Origin: Cavenderia fasciculata
Taxonomy: Eukaryota; Evosea; Eumycetozoa; Acytosteliales; Cavenderiaceae
NCBI RefSeq assembly: GCF_000203815.1
Contig: NW_004457734.1
Coordinates: 875,233 to 939,232, forward strand
Direction: 5' to 3'
DNA length: 64,000 nt
Positions 1-8,319 of the stretch are shown here, piece by piece. A model generated the notes under the pieces. The model did no database searches. It was given only the letters and a program-made list of their open reading frames with translations, and was not told the origin of the DNA. Position 1 is the first letter of the stretch, and the number at the start of each line of letters is the position of its first letter. Both the position numbers and the translations under genes were made by a program.

Positions 1-252
1 TAACACTGCATCGGCGGGCTTTCGTTAAAGTAGATTGTTGTTTTGTGTCTGCTGTAGTTGAACATTCAGTGGTGAGGATGTTGTCGTTTTCGTGATATCA
101 TTGTCGTGGATGTAGATGATATGGTGGAACGTCATTCATCTCTACCTGTGGTCGGGGTTGATGTAGTACCTAGCTCCTCTATTCTCGTATATCCATTTGA
201 CAATGTGCACGTTGGCATGCTCGATTGCGTGCTTTAATGTTTTCGTAAAGGT
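1..252 (-). CDS. Partial ankyrin-type coding piece at window edge
   Basis: Two exon-like blocks read on the minus strand. The upstream block (about 252 down to 146) encodes a peptide containing HANVHIVKWIYENRGARYY, which fits the dictyostelid ankyrin repeat pattern (AIE..NVHIVKWI..NR). A GTAGAG donor follows at 145-144 and an AG acceptor at 53-52 restores the frame into a second open block (51 down to 1) that leaves the window. In-frame stops lie just upstream of the first block, so the start is not visible. This may be an internal exon or a decayed member of the ankyrin family seen four more times in the window. Confidence 0.35.
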
Positions 253-1600
253 ATTATATTATTATTACTATTATTATTATTATTGTAGTTGTTGTTGTCT
301 TGGCTTTGATTCTCTTCTTCTTTTCCTTCTTGTCATATGATGTGATGATGATGATGATGATGCATTCCTCATTCTCGATTAACTTCTTATCTCTTTTTGA
401 ATGATATCAATATTGTCCTTACAATCATCGTCCAATTGTGTGTTGTCTCTACCTCAGGTACAGAGACAGATAAACACCAAACTACCATCATTCTTTAATT
501 ATAACACTTTCCTATAAATGAATAGTCTGACTATTTGGGTTGGTTGGACGATCGACTGGAGCAAATCCCTTGACAGTCGTCGTCGTATCGCTCGAGTAGC
601 TCACATCGTTTTCTTCATCCTCGTCATTGTCAATGGATACGCAGATGGAAAGAAAGTAGAATGATTCGAATATTCCATCTCCATCTTTCACATCAACTTT
701 TCTTTTGAAACCTCTCCACTTCATCGGTTGTAGTTGCTGCTGGTAGTTGCAGTTGCTGCAATTGTTGTTGTATGTAGACGGTCAACTGCAATAATTTGAT
801 TGTTGTTTTGGTTAAAAGAAATCTGCTTCCACCGAATCGAAATGGTGATCATAATAAATTTAAAATTAATTTAATACAATTTTTTTTTTCAACTTGATCG
901 ATAGTCGTCTGGATCAACAATTATAAAAGGATTAGAATAAAAAGATGAATACAAAAGAATGAATAATTACTATAGTAATAATGAATAGAATATAGAATGA
1001 ATATCTTTATATATTCATCTTTTATTATATTATAATTAATCACCACTTTACCATCTAATCTAAAGCTATTATGATTATTTATATGAATATATGGATTTAA
1101 ATAGACAAGAATACAACTACTTGACAATCTCTTATTATTAAAATGTAACCATTTTCTATATTCTGTATAACATTTTAAACAATACCACCATGATCACCTT
1201 TGTCTCCCTTATCATCCACCGTACCATTATTTTTCATCTCCATCCATACGGTAATCACTCTTACCCTTAATAGGATTGTCATGCTCGAGAATATAATATC
1301 ATATTATTGACCTCTAGTATAAAATATCTTTGTGATTATCATCTGTCACCAATCCTATAAATCTCATCTATTTTTCTATTTAATTTTCTCCATTAATTAC
1401 ATCTATCTCTTCTACCAATTCGTCTGCCTCTGCATCCAACCAGAATATTATTTTTATCTCTTGTTGGGATTGGTTTAGTTAAGTCATTTTCATTTCTATT
1501 GTTTCCCAATCATCTTTTCTTTGAACATCTTAGTTGTTTCATGTTTTATATCTGATGTCAACACAAAGCAAAATGATCATTCATGAATCTCATTCTTTTT
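253..1600. other. Intergenic stretch, no convincing gene
   Basis: AT-rich DNA with short ATT/TTG runs (around 255-300) and an ATG-repeat (340-363). A 70-codon minus-strand frame at 512-724 shows no recognisable motif and is not called. A short open frame around 1180-1290 on the minus strand is too small to judge. Confidence 0.5.
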
Positions 1601-1617
1601 TTGTAACATTATTTTAC

Positions 1618-1755
1618 TGACATCTCAATACATGATCTATCGCTCCGCATCTACCTGCAATACCATGGCTCAATAGGACCCAAAACCAATGGCACATAGA
1701 TCCTATCTGGAAACGACTTTTGTCAATCAATTTGAACTGATTCAGACCTAAAAAA
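1618..1755 (+). repeat. Outer arm of inverted repeat around tRNA-Asp pair
   Basis: The segment from CTGACATCTCAAT to GATTCAGACC matches, in reverse complement, the segment at about 3890-3965. The left copy has roughly 60 extra bases in the middle. The right copy joins directly to the tRNA-Asp flank, while the left copy is separated from its tRNA-Asp flank by the element at 1763-3009. The right side therefore preserves the empty site. Confidence 0.7.
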
Positions 1756-1762
1756 ATTAGGG

Positions 1763-3009
1763 TCTGTTCTCTCCTATCGGGAAGAGTAGTACTCAGAAGT
1801 TACAAAGTTTTATTAATTATACATTTTAATTGACCAGCAAGAAATAAAGATTATCTCGAGAAGAATTAAAGTTAATTTGTTCTGGGGGTTGTCCATGTCT
1901 ATGATACATGTTTTATGGACGTTGATCATGTATCTTATTGTATAGTGTCAAGCTTGTTGGATTGTTTTGGATTGTAGGTTGTTCTAAAAATAAATTGGTT
2001 AAAGATATCGCTTTTTTTTTTTTTTTTTTTTTCTCAGCACTATAGGCTGTAATATTGTGTTATATAATTATTCTATGTTATTATTATTATTTAGTAAATT
2101 ATTATATTATTAATATTATTATTGATAGATGAAGAGAGAGAAGAAGATGATGAAGGTGTTGAGGAGGATGAAAAGAATGAGGTTGAGGTGATCGATTATA
2201 GATGTAGTGTACGCAGAGTCTTGTACCTCTCTAAATGACTAGGTAGTGCGATCTTGTAGACAGTAGGATGGTTGTAGTTGGAGGAGAATCGAAGGATGAT
2301 AGTTTGTATTCGTTCTGCAATCGTATGTATTACTGATTCATCGGTTTGGTTCATTAGAGCCAAATGCCATCGATTACATAATTCTAACGTCTTGTCCCAT
2401 TTTACTTTTATAATATGTCGCATATCACTTATCAATCTAGCTCGCAGGTATTGTTCAGTGAATGGTTCATCTCTTTGGTGACGTAGATCATTACGTCGGA
2501 ACCATATTCGTTCTAGTGTTGCAGCGACCAAGTTTATAGTCATTGGAGTTTGTTTGAGGTTGACGCAAATATGGCACCAACTCCGAAATTACCATACTTG
2601 CGGTGAAACCTTAAGCCTTGGGTGCGTCCAAGACCGACTGCCGCTCTCAACTCTCGCGCCGATTTACTCCCCATTGTGGACACTCGTCTTTACGTGTTGC
2701 ATATTGTATTTGAGATGTCAGATGGCTTTCTATCGCGACGGCCCAGTAGGTCCTCCACTACCTTCCCGTTACTTGTTGCAGTCTGGCTACCCAATCTCCT
2801 GCTGAGAAGGGGAAACTAACCCGGTCATCCTTCCGTGGGGGTGTCCTGTCTCTAGATCCCTAGAGTCGGATGGTTTTTCTCCTCAATCCCCCCAATTGTG
2901 TCAAGTTAAACGTTGGCGCCAAAGGTAAAGTTCGAGGGCAGGATTCGAACCTATGACCTTTACGTTCCCGGGATCGCACACTCCCGACTCACTTGCCACG
3001 CCATGCCCT
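1763..3009 (-). mobile_element. Non-LTR-like element with tRNA-like head, left copy
   Basis: Read on the minus strand, it starts at 3009 with a tRNA-like head containing a perfect B box (GGTTCGAATCC, 2951-2941). A GC-richer body follows, then a remnant of a LINE-type reverse transcriptase C terminus (2543-2196), an AT-rich UTR, an internal A21 run (2032-2012), and a tail of about 250 bp. ATTAGGG occurs on both sides (1756-1762 and 3010-3016), a likely target duplication. The undisturbed sequence is visible in the inverted arm near 3884-3896. The element edge lies 55 bp upstream of tRNA-Asp (5' end 3065), the position taken by TRE5-type elements in Dictyostelium. Family assignment to a TRE5-like group is inference. 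Confidence 0.7.
2196..2543 (-). pseudogene. LINE reverse transcriptase C-terminal remnant
   Basis: A 115-codon frame begins TINLVAATLERIWFRRNDLR. The pattern of a hydrophobic helix followed by IWxxRNDLR is typical of the region after the reverse transcriptase core in non-LTR retrotransposons, where consensus forms read like 'IW..RND..F'. The open frame extends upstream of the ATG and contains a CHIC motif, consistent with the Cys-rich region upstream. Only this last part of the polyprotein is present, with no RT catalytic motifs. It sits inside the tRNA-headed element at 1763-3009 and is absent from the sister copy at 4961-5840. Confidence 0.55.
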
Positions 3010-3064
3010 ATTAGGGCGGCTGCCGGGGGGTCAAATATTTAATTTGGGAAATGGCACATATCAG

Positions 3065-3137
3065 TTCCCTTTTGGTCTAGTGGTGAGGATTTTCGCCTGT
3101 CACGCGAAAGGCCCGAGTTCAATTCTCGGAAGGGGAG
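3065..3137 (+). tRNA. tRNA-Asp (GTC)
   Basis: The full cloverleaf can be drawn. The acceptor TTCCCTT pairs with AAGGGGA. The anticodon arm TTCGC-CTGTCAC-GCGAA gives anticodon GTC. The T arm is CCGAG-TTCAATT-CTCGG and the discriminator is G, as expected for Asp. A T6 run follows at about 3143, suitable as a Pol III terminator. There is no intron. The D arm (TGGTCTAGTGG) looks more like eukaryotic tRNA-Glu than typical tRNA-Asp. Confidence 0.93.
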
Positions 3138-3189
3138 ATCCTTTTTTCTTTCTTTTTTTGCCCCCTGCCGCCGCAGCCGCTTGTTTTCA

Positions 3190-3387
3190 TGTTTATCGTG
3201 TTCTCCTCTTCATTTACTATCGATCCATCAAGGTTTCATTCATTTTCATCAAATCCTCGCCGCGAAATCAATAAAAATACATTTTGGTAAAAAAAAAAAG
3301 TTTTAACTCCTTTTTAATGTTTATCGTGTTATCCTCTTTATTTCTGATAGATTCATCAAAGTTTCATTCATTTTCATTAAATCCTAG
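3190..3387 (+). repeat. Direct repeat downstream of tRNA-Asp
   Basis: A unit of about 68 bp starting ATGTTTATCGTGTT and ending AAATCCT occurs at about 3190-3256 and again, diverged, at about 3318-3387. A third copy lies in reverse at about 3645-3713, next to the second tRNA-Asp gene. The unit belongs to the tRNA-Asp downstream flank that was inverted together with the tRNA gene. Confidence 0.65.
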
Positions 3388-3765
3388 GGGAAAAATAATC
3401 AATTCAGACCACCAACAATTTAGAGAGATATTTGATTAAAAGATGTAAAAGTAGACCTTGGAACCCTCCATTAAATGAAATTCCATTTTTTTGACCAAAA
3501 TTGGCAAAAGTGTTGGATATTAATTATTATATAGTTCTTGTTTAAATCGTTTAAAGCACCTTTATCTACATTCATCTTAGTTCTATTTTTTTTTACCATC
3601 GACATTTTTTTTTTTCGTAGTACTTGCTTGAATGATATCTCGGTGAAGATTTGATAAAAATGAATGAAACCTTAGTAAATCGATAGAGAATGAAGAGGAG
3701 AACACGATAAACATGAAAACAAGCGGCTGCGGCGGCAGGGGGCAAAAAAAGAAAGAAAAAAGGAT

Positions 3766-3838
3766 CTCCCCTTCCGAGAATTGAACTCGGGCCTTTCGCG
3801 TGACAGGCGAAAATCCTCACCACTAGACCAAAAGGGAA
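3766..3838 (-). tRNA. tRNA-Asp (GTC), inverted second copy
   Basis: The sequence is identical to the tRNA-Asp at 3065-3137 across the gene, in opposite orientation. It has the same acceptor TTCCCTT/AAGGGGA, anticodon GTC and G discriminator. A T6 run lies directly downstream on the minus strand. The two genes point at each other and are separated by about 630 bp. Confidence 0.93.
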
Positions 3839-3965
3839 CTGATATATGCCATTAACAAAAATTAAATATTTGACCCCCGGCCGCCCTAATTTTTTGGGTC
3901 TGAATCAGCTCAAATTGATTGACAAAAGTAAATTTCCAGATGATGGATCATTGAGATGTCAGAAA

Positions 3966-4825
3966 ATTTGTAGGGTGAAAAGATCAACTTCATTTCCTCT
4001 TTCTAAATTAAAATTTCTAGAAGTTGGTGCTTGATATTGTTGTTTTGGTGCTTGATATTGATGAGTTTGTTGTTGTTGTTGTTGGTGCTTTATATTGAGG
4101 AGCATTAATAATAAGAAATAATAACTGAATTTACCTTTTAGTTATTTATTTCTATTGCAAAACAAGCACAATATGGTCCATTTTAGAAAGTTCCAAGTAA
4201 AACTTTTAATTTTAGGATATTTTTGGCTTGCAATTAACCCTCTAGAATAAAACCCCTCATGTACTGCCAAACAATCCACGAATTATCTACATTCTGAGGG
4301 ACAAAGGTTGCAGTTTTATGACTGAATATAAAGGAAATCACACCCTGTAGAACTAAACCTCTCTCTTTCATTGTGGAGAGAAATGATCAAATGAATTCCT
4401 AGTTAAACTGATTATCATTTCAATACAATTGTTTTTCTTACTCTCAAAACTGTCCACAGAATGGATAAAAGGAATAAATGATTAAAGGATGCCAAATAGA
4501 CCATATAAAGACTTTTCTAGTGCATAAGAGAAACAACCAAATGTAAAACAATTTTCTTTAAATCAATTTTAGACAAGCTGAATGGGGATTATTCAACATT
4601 TCTTGTAAACATTCTATACAAAACCTTGATTGTTTAGGATATTTTTTTTGCCATTTGAAAGCTTGGAAAAAAAAAACAAAAACAAAAGTCAACACTTTTT
4701 TTTTTTTCAACTAATTTTCAATCAGGATTCAACGGAAAACGATAAAAGTTGGATAAAACGATAGCAGACAGTCTGGAGAACCAGATCTGAAAAAAAAATA
4801 CAGAGGCCAGAAAAACAAAAAGATT
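3966..4825. other. Intergenic stretch between tRNA-Asp and tRNA-Val
   Basis: No coding region was recognised. The start has a TTGTTGTTG-rich run (about 4035-4100). The rest is AT-rich with oligo(A) and oligo(T) tracts, including the downstream flank of tRNA-Val with T5 runs on the minus strand. Confidence 0.5.
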
Positions 4826-4899
4826 TATCAAGAATGGGAATCGAACCCATGACCCAAACCGTGTTAAGGTTTTGTGATAACCAACTACACCATCCTGAC
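4826..4899 (-). tRNA. tRNA-Val (AAC)
   Basis: Read on the minus strand, the acceptor GTCAGGA pairs with TCTTGAT, including two G-T pairs. The D arm is GTGTAGTTGGTTATCAC, the anticodon loop TTAACAC gives AAC, the T arm is ATGGG-TTCGATT-CCCAT and the discriminator is A. T-rich runs follow immediately downstream. The 5' end at 4899 lies about 60 bp from the head of the element at 4961-5840. Confidence 0.9.
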
Positions 4900-4960
4900 T
4901 TTAAGATGTCTGCAATGCCAAAACAACCGCCATCATCGCAAAATTTTGTAAAATAATACA

Positions 4961-5840
4961 GGGCATGGCGTGGCAAGTGAGTCGGGAGTGTGCTACCCCG
5001 GGAACGTAAAGGTCATAGGTTCGAATCCTGCCCTCGAACTTTACCTTTGGCGCCAACGTTTAACTTGACACAATTGGGGGGATTGAGGAGAAAAACCATC
5101 CGACTCTAGGGATCTAGAGACAGGACACCCCCACGGAAGGATGACCGGGTTAGTTTCCCCTTCTCAGCAGGAGATTGGGTAGCCAGACTGCAACAAGTAA
5201 CGGGAAGGTAGTGGAGGACCTACTGGGCCGTCGCGATAGAAAGCCATCTGACATCTCAAATACAATATGCAACACGTAAAGACGAGTGTCCACAATGGGG
5301 AGTAAATCGGCGCGAGAGTTGAGAGCGGCAGTCGGTCTTGGACGCACCCAAGGCTTAAGGTTTCACCGCAAGTATGGTACTAAAATTAGAAGAAGATGGG
5401 TGCCATATTTGCGTCAACACCTTCATCTTCTTCTATTCTCTCTTCATCTATCAATAATAATATTAATAATAATAATATTTTAATTTTATTAATAATAATG
5501 ATTACTTAGAATACTTATTTTTCCCACTATTACAGCTTAGAGTGCTGAGAAAAAAAAAAAAAAAAAAAAAGCGATATCTTTAACCAATTTATTTTTAGAA
5601 CAAGCAACAATCCAAAACAATCCAACATGCTTGACACTATACAATAAGATACATGATCAACGTCCATATAACATGTATCATAGACATGGACAACCCCCAG
5701 AACAAATTAACTTTAATTCTTCTCGAGATAATCTTTATTTCTTGCTGGTCAATTAAAATGTATAATTAATAAAACTTTGTAACTTCTGAGTACTACTCTT
5801 CCCGATAGGAGAGAACAGGAAAAGAATTACTTTAAAAAAA
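4961..5840 (+). mobile_element. tRNA-headed element, ORF-less right copy
   Basis: This is the same element as 1763-3009 in opposite orientation. It has the tRNA-like head (B box GGTTCGAATCC at 5018-5028), the same body, UTR, A21 run (5550-5570) and 250-bp tail. It ends with GAAAAGAATTACTTT and a short A run. It lacks about 350-400 bp that hold the LINE remnant in the left copy. Direct repeats close to AATTTTGTAAAATAATACA flank it (about 4942-4960 and 5841-5860), so it is an independent insertion. The head lies about 60 bp upstream of tRNA-Val. It resembles a SINE or non-autonomous derivative with a LINE-like 3' end. Confidence 0.7.
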
Positions 5841-5961
5841 ATTTTTGTAAAATAATACAATAATAAAATAATAACAATATAAGAATAATATAATAATAAT
5901 ATAATAATAATATAATAATAATAATATAAGAAACAATAACACCCAACAACGGGGCTACAAG

Positions 5962-6078
5962 CCCCTATACTAACAGAAACTCTAACTATTTTAATTAAAA
6001 TTAAAACAAATAAACCATAATTACTCTATTGTCCGACGACTAGAGTCCAGATTTATGAAAAAAAAAAAAAAAAAAAAA
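5962..6078 (+). mobile_element. Truncated retroelement 3' end with poly(A)
   Basis: The segment starting CCCCTATACTAACAGAAAC and ending in a long A run is nearly identical to 40242-40354, where clear target duplications bound it. The 5' boundary here is less certain because GGGGCTACAAGC precedes it. No coding sequence remains. It is read as a 5'-truncated non-LTR retroelement tail. Confidence 0.6.
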
Positions 6079-6827
6079 TTTTGGCCGTTTTTTAAAACAA
6101 AATAATTAAACTACTAACCATTGGTATCCTTTCAGGTGTTCTTTGAGATGCAAGGAGTGTACATAGGCAGATCTGTAACTAATTAGGATGAGCTTATTCG
6201 TACTAATTTCGCATCACTATCATCTTACCATCATCAATAAGATCCAGTAATATCATGATACCTTTGAAATAGTTTCGACTGGGTCCTCCTGATGAAAAAT
6301 GTCTCCTAGTTGTTTCAAATCATCTACGCATCCTCCTCAACCCACGAAGAGAACAACCATTCATTGGTTATTATATTTAAGCTAGATAGATTAGGTATGT
6401 CATTAAAGACTAAAGAATTTTATAAAAGTTGGAATTATTATTATTGTGGGCCTTTATGAATACAACCATTATACATAAATAAACGTATTCAAACTATTAT
6501 CCTTTGATTAATCTTCTAGCCTTGATCATCATTCCGACCGTCTCAAAAAATAGAATATATATATTCAAGTTAAATATTATATATATATAACTCTTGAAAC
6601 TCTACTTCATCACCATATTCTTCACTCCCTCTCCCTCTCCCTCTCTATCTCTATCTCTCTCTCTATTACTTTCTATATCATTAATAATAAATAATCAACA
6701 AACAATAAATGAATTGCTAAAATGGTTCACATCCTGAACTTTTAAAAAAAAAATCAATTTTATCAACTTTTGTTTCTTTTAGTTTTTTATATTAATAATT
6801 ATCTCTTTATTATTTATTTTTATTTAT
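6079..6827. other. Intergenic stretch downstream of NmrA-like gene
   Basis: AT-rich with a CTCTCC/CTCTAT pyrimidine run (about 6627-6665) and TTTA repeats near 6811-6835. No gene or RNA was recognised. Confidence 0.5.
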
Positions 6828-7865
6828 TTATTTATTTAATTTGAATCTAAAGTCTTGATAAGATTCACCCTTCCAATTTGTATTTTGAAGGAATTGTTTA
6901 AAGGTTGATTGATTTGGTACGAGTTGATTCGAGAGTGAGGTATCACAGTACTTAAAGACGAACGGATCGAGAACAGACTTTCTGAAATTACTGTACAAGG
7001 CTTTACCCATCATTTGGTATTCTGGGGGTGCTTGGCCGAGTCCAGAGGCATCCAAAAAGTTTTGTTCAGTTTGGAAACGATAGGTGGCCTTGAGACCAGT
7101 GACCTCTGAAAATGTGCTAGCAATGGTGCCAGGTGTGAGATACTCTGCGACGACTGCAAGAGTAGCACGGTTGTACTTGACAGGGTCGTGTAAAAAGAGT
7201 GACACTACGCGACCAGTCGATGTGTATGGATCGACATAGGGAATCTTTTGGTCAACGTCAAATGGAATGGCAAACGTGAATGATTGTGATCCATCAGAAG
7301 AATCAGTCTCTACCAATGGTCTTGAGAATTCAATTAGATTACTATAGAAAAATGATAGATACATTGTTGAAACGTATTTGGTAGTAGACTTTGGATCATT
7401 GGTAGCCTTTTCTTCTAAATACTTTTGAATTGGTGTACGATAGGTGGTGGTGGAGTCATCCAAGACAGTCGTCTGATCATTTGTAAAATGACCGCTATCA
7501 GTACCAGAGATGATGATATGAGTGACTTGAGCTTCAATGGCTGCATCGATTTGTACTTGGAGGGCTGCAAATTCACGTTCTTTAAAGTTTGGTTCAAATG
7601 GAGAGACTAGAGGTTTGACCAAGAATGCTCCATAGGCACCTCTAAACACCTGAACCAATGCATCCTTGTCAGACACGTTACATTGTACTACACGTACTTG
7701 TTTCTCTTGTAATCGTGCGACTTGATCTCGACGACTGTCATCATCAACAGGTTTACTTGTCAATGCAACCAATTGATATTCATTCTCTGATACCAATGTT
7801 TTAATTACACTACTACCTTGTTTACTAAATCCTTGTGTTATAACAAATATTGGTTTTTGATTCAT
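6828..7865 (-). CDS. NmrA-like family NAD(P)-binding protein
   Basis: Single-exon gene of 345 aa. The N terminus has a Rossmann beta strand and a glycine-rich turn (ITQGFSKQGSSVI, residues 8-20) as in NmrA/HSCARG-type atypical short-chain dehydrogenases. A variable region and a conserved-type segment (HIIISGTDSGH, about residues 116-126) follow. NmrA-like proteins bind NAD(P) and often act as redox sensors or as reductases lacking the YxxxK pair. No clear YxxxK catalytic motif is seen here, so a sensor or regulatory role is possible but unproven. The start ATG at 7865 directly precedes the glycine motif at the expected distance. Both flanks are intergenic. Confidence 0.85.
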   Translation of the reverse strand: MNQKPIFVITQGFSKQGSSVIKTLVSENEYQLVALTSKPVDDDSRRDQVARLQEKQVRVVQCNVSDKDALVQVFRGAYGAFLVKPLVSPFEPNFKEREFAALQVQIDAAIEAQVTHIIISGTDSGHFTNDQTTVLDDSTTTYRTPIQKYLEEKATNDPKSTTKYVSTMYLSFFYSNLIEFSRPLVETDSSDGSQSFTFAIPFDVDQKIPYVDPYTSTGRVVSLFLHDPVKYNRATLAVVAEYLTPGTIASTFSEVTGLKATYRFQTEQNFLDASGLGQAPPEYQMMGKALYSNFRKSVLDPFVFKYCDTSLSNQLVPNQSTFKQFLQNTNWKGESYQDFRFKLNK

Positions 7866-8319
7866 TTCTTTTAATAATAATAATAATATTTATATATCGA
7901 GTTGTAGAGTACTTTTTAATCATATTTATACTACTCTTGGTTGTCTTTAAAAATAAAGAGTAGTATAACAAATCATGATGTATGCAAGTTATGTTAAGTT
8001 GAGTTGGTTGATATTATTGGTTGCTTTGTCATCTATTCATTGGTGTGTCTGTTGGTGTGGTTATAAATAAAAAGCTGTGAGGTGACGATGCAATGAAACG
8101 TTTGTTATAAACGAAATTAATTAATGAAATTAAATTTTCATGAGACGAACCATCAGCTTTAAATATATTAAACTTAATATCCGATCTCAGGTTCTTCTTC
8201 ATTTTTGAATTTTTTTTTTTTTTATAAAACATGTGATGAATAAAGAATCGACGATAGTTTAGTTTGTTCAAACTATCTATCTCTTTTCTCTTCTCTTTAT
8301 TTATTTATATTCCAAAAAA
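7866..8319. other. Intergenic, shared upstream region of divergent genes
   Basis: This is the region between the NmrA-like gene (minus) and ankyrin gene A (plus), so it probably holds both promoters. A T11 run (about 8212-8223) and CTCTTTTCTCTTC just before the ATG at 8320 are typical of dictyostelid oligo(dT) promoter tracts. An 80-codon minus-strand frame is not supported. Confidence 0.5.

Larger units (their letters stand above)
3010..3965. repeat. Inverted repeat carrying two convergent tRNA-Asp genes
   Basis: The left arm, about 3010-3300 (GC-rich upstream box, tRNA-Asp, CCGCCGCAGCC box, 68-bp unit), matches the reverse complement of about 3600-3890. The arms differ by small changes outside the tRNA genes. 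The spacer around 3390-3590 is not repeated. This is an inverted tRNA gene duplication. Confidence 0.8.

Noticed and set aside
512-724. 70-aa minus-strand frame
   Set aside because: No domain, no neighbouring exon that fits, and it lies in a low-complexity region.
2554-2819. Overlapping plus-strand frames (83 and 65 aa), repeated as 5150-5347 on the minus strand
   Set aside because: They lie antisense inside both copies of the tRNA-headed element, so their repetition only reflects the element duplication.
2951-3009. Functional tRNA gene at the element head
   Set aside because: The B box is perfect, but acceptor and T stems do not pair as a normal cloverleaf, and the same head occurs in both element copies. 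It is a tRNA-like promoter, not a tRNA gene.
2993-3274. 93-aa frame and its inverted twin at 3593-3823
   Set aside because: Both run straight through the tRNA-Asp genes; they are translation shadows of the inverted repeat.
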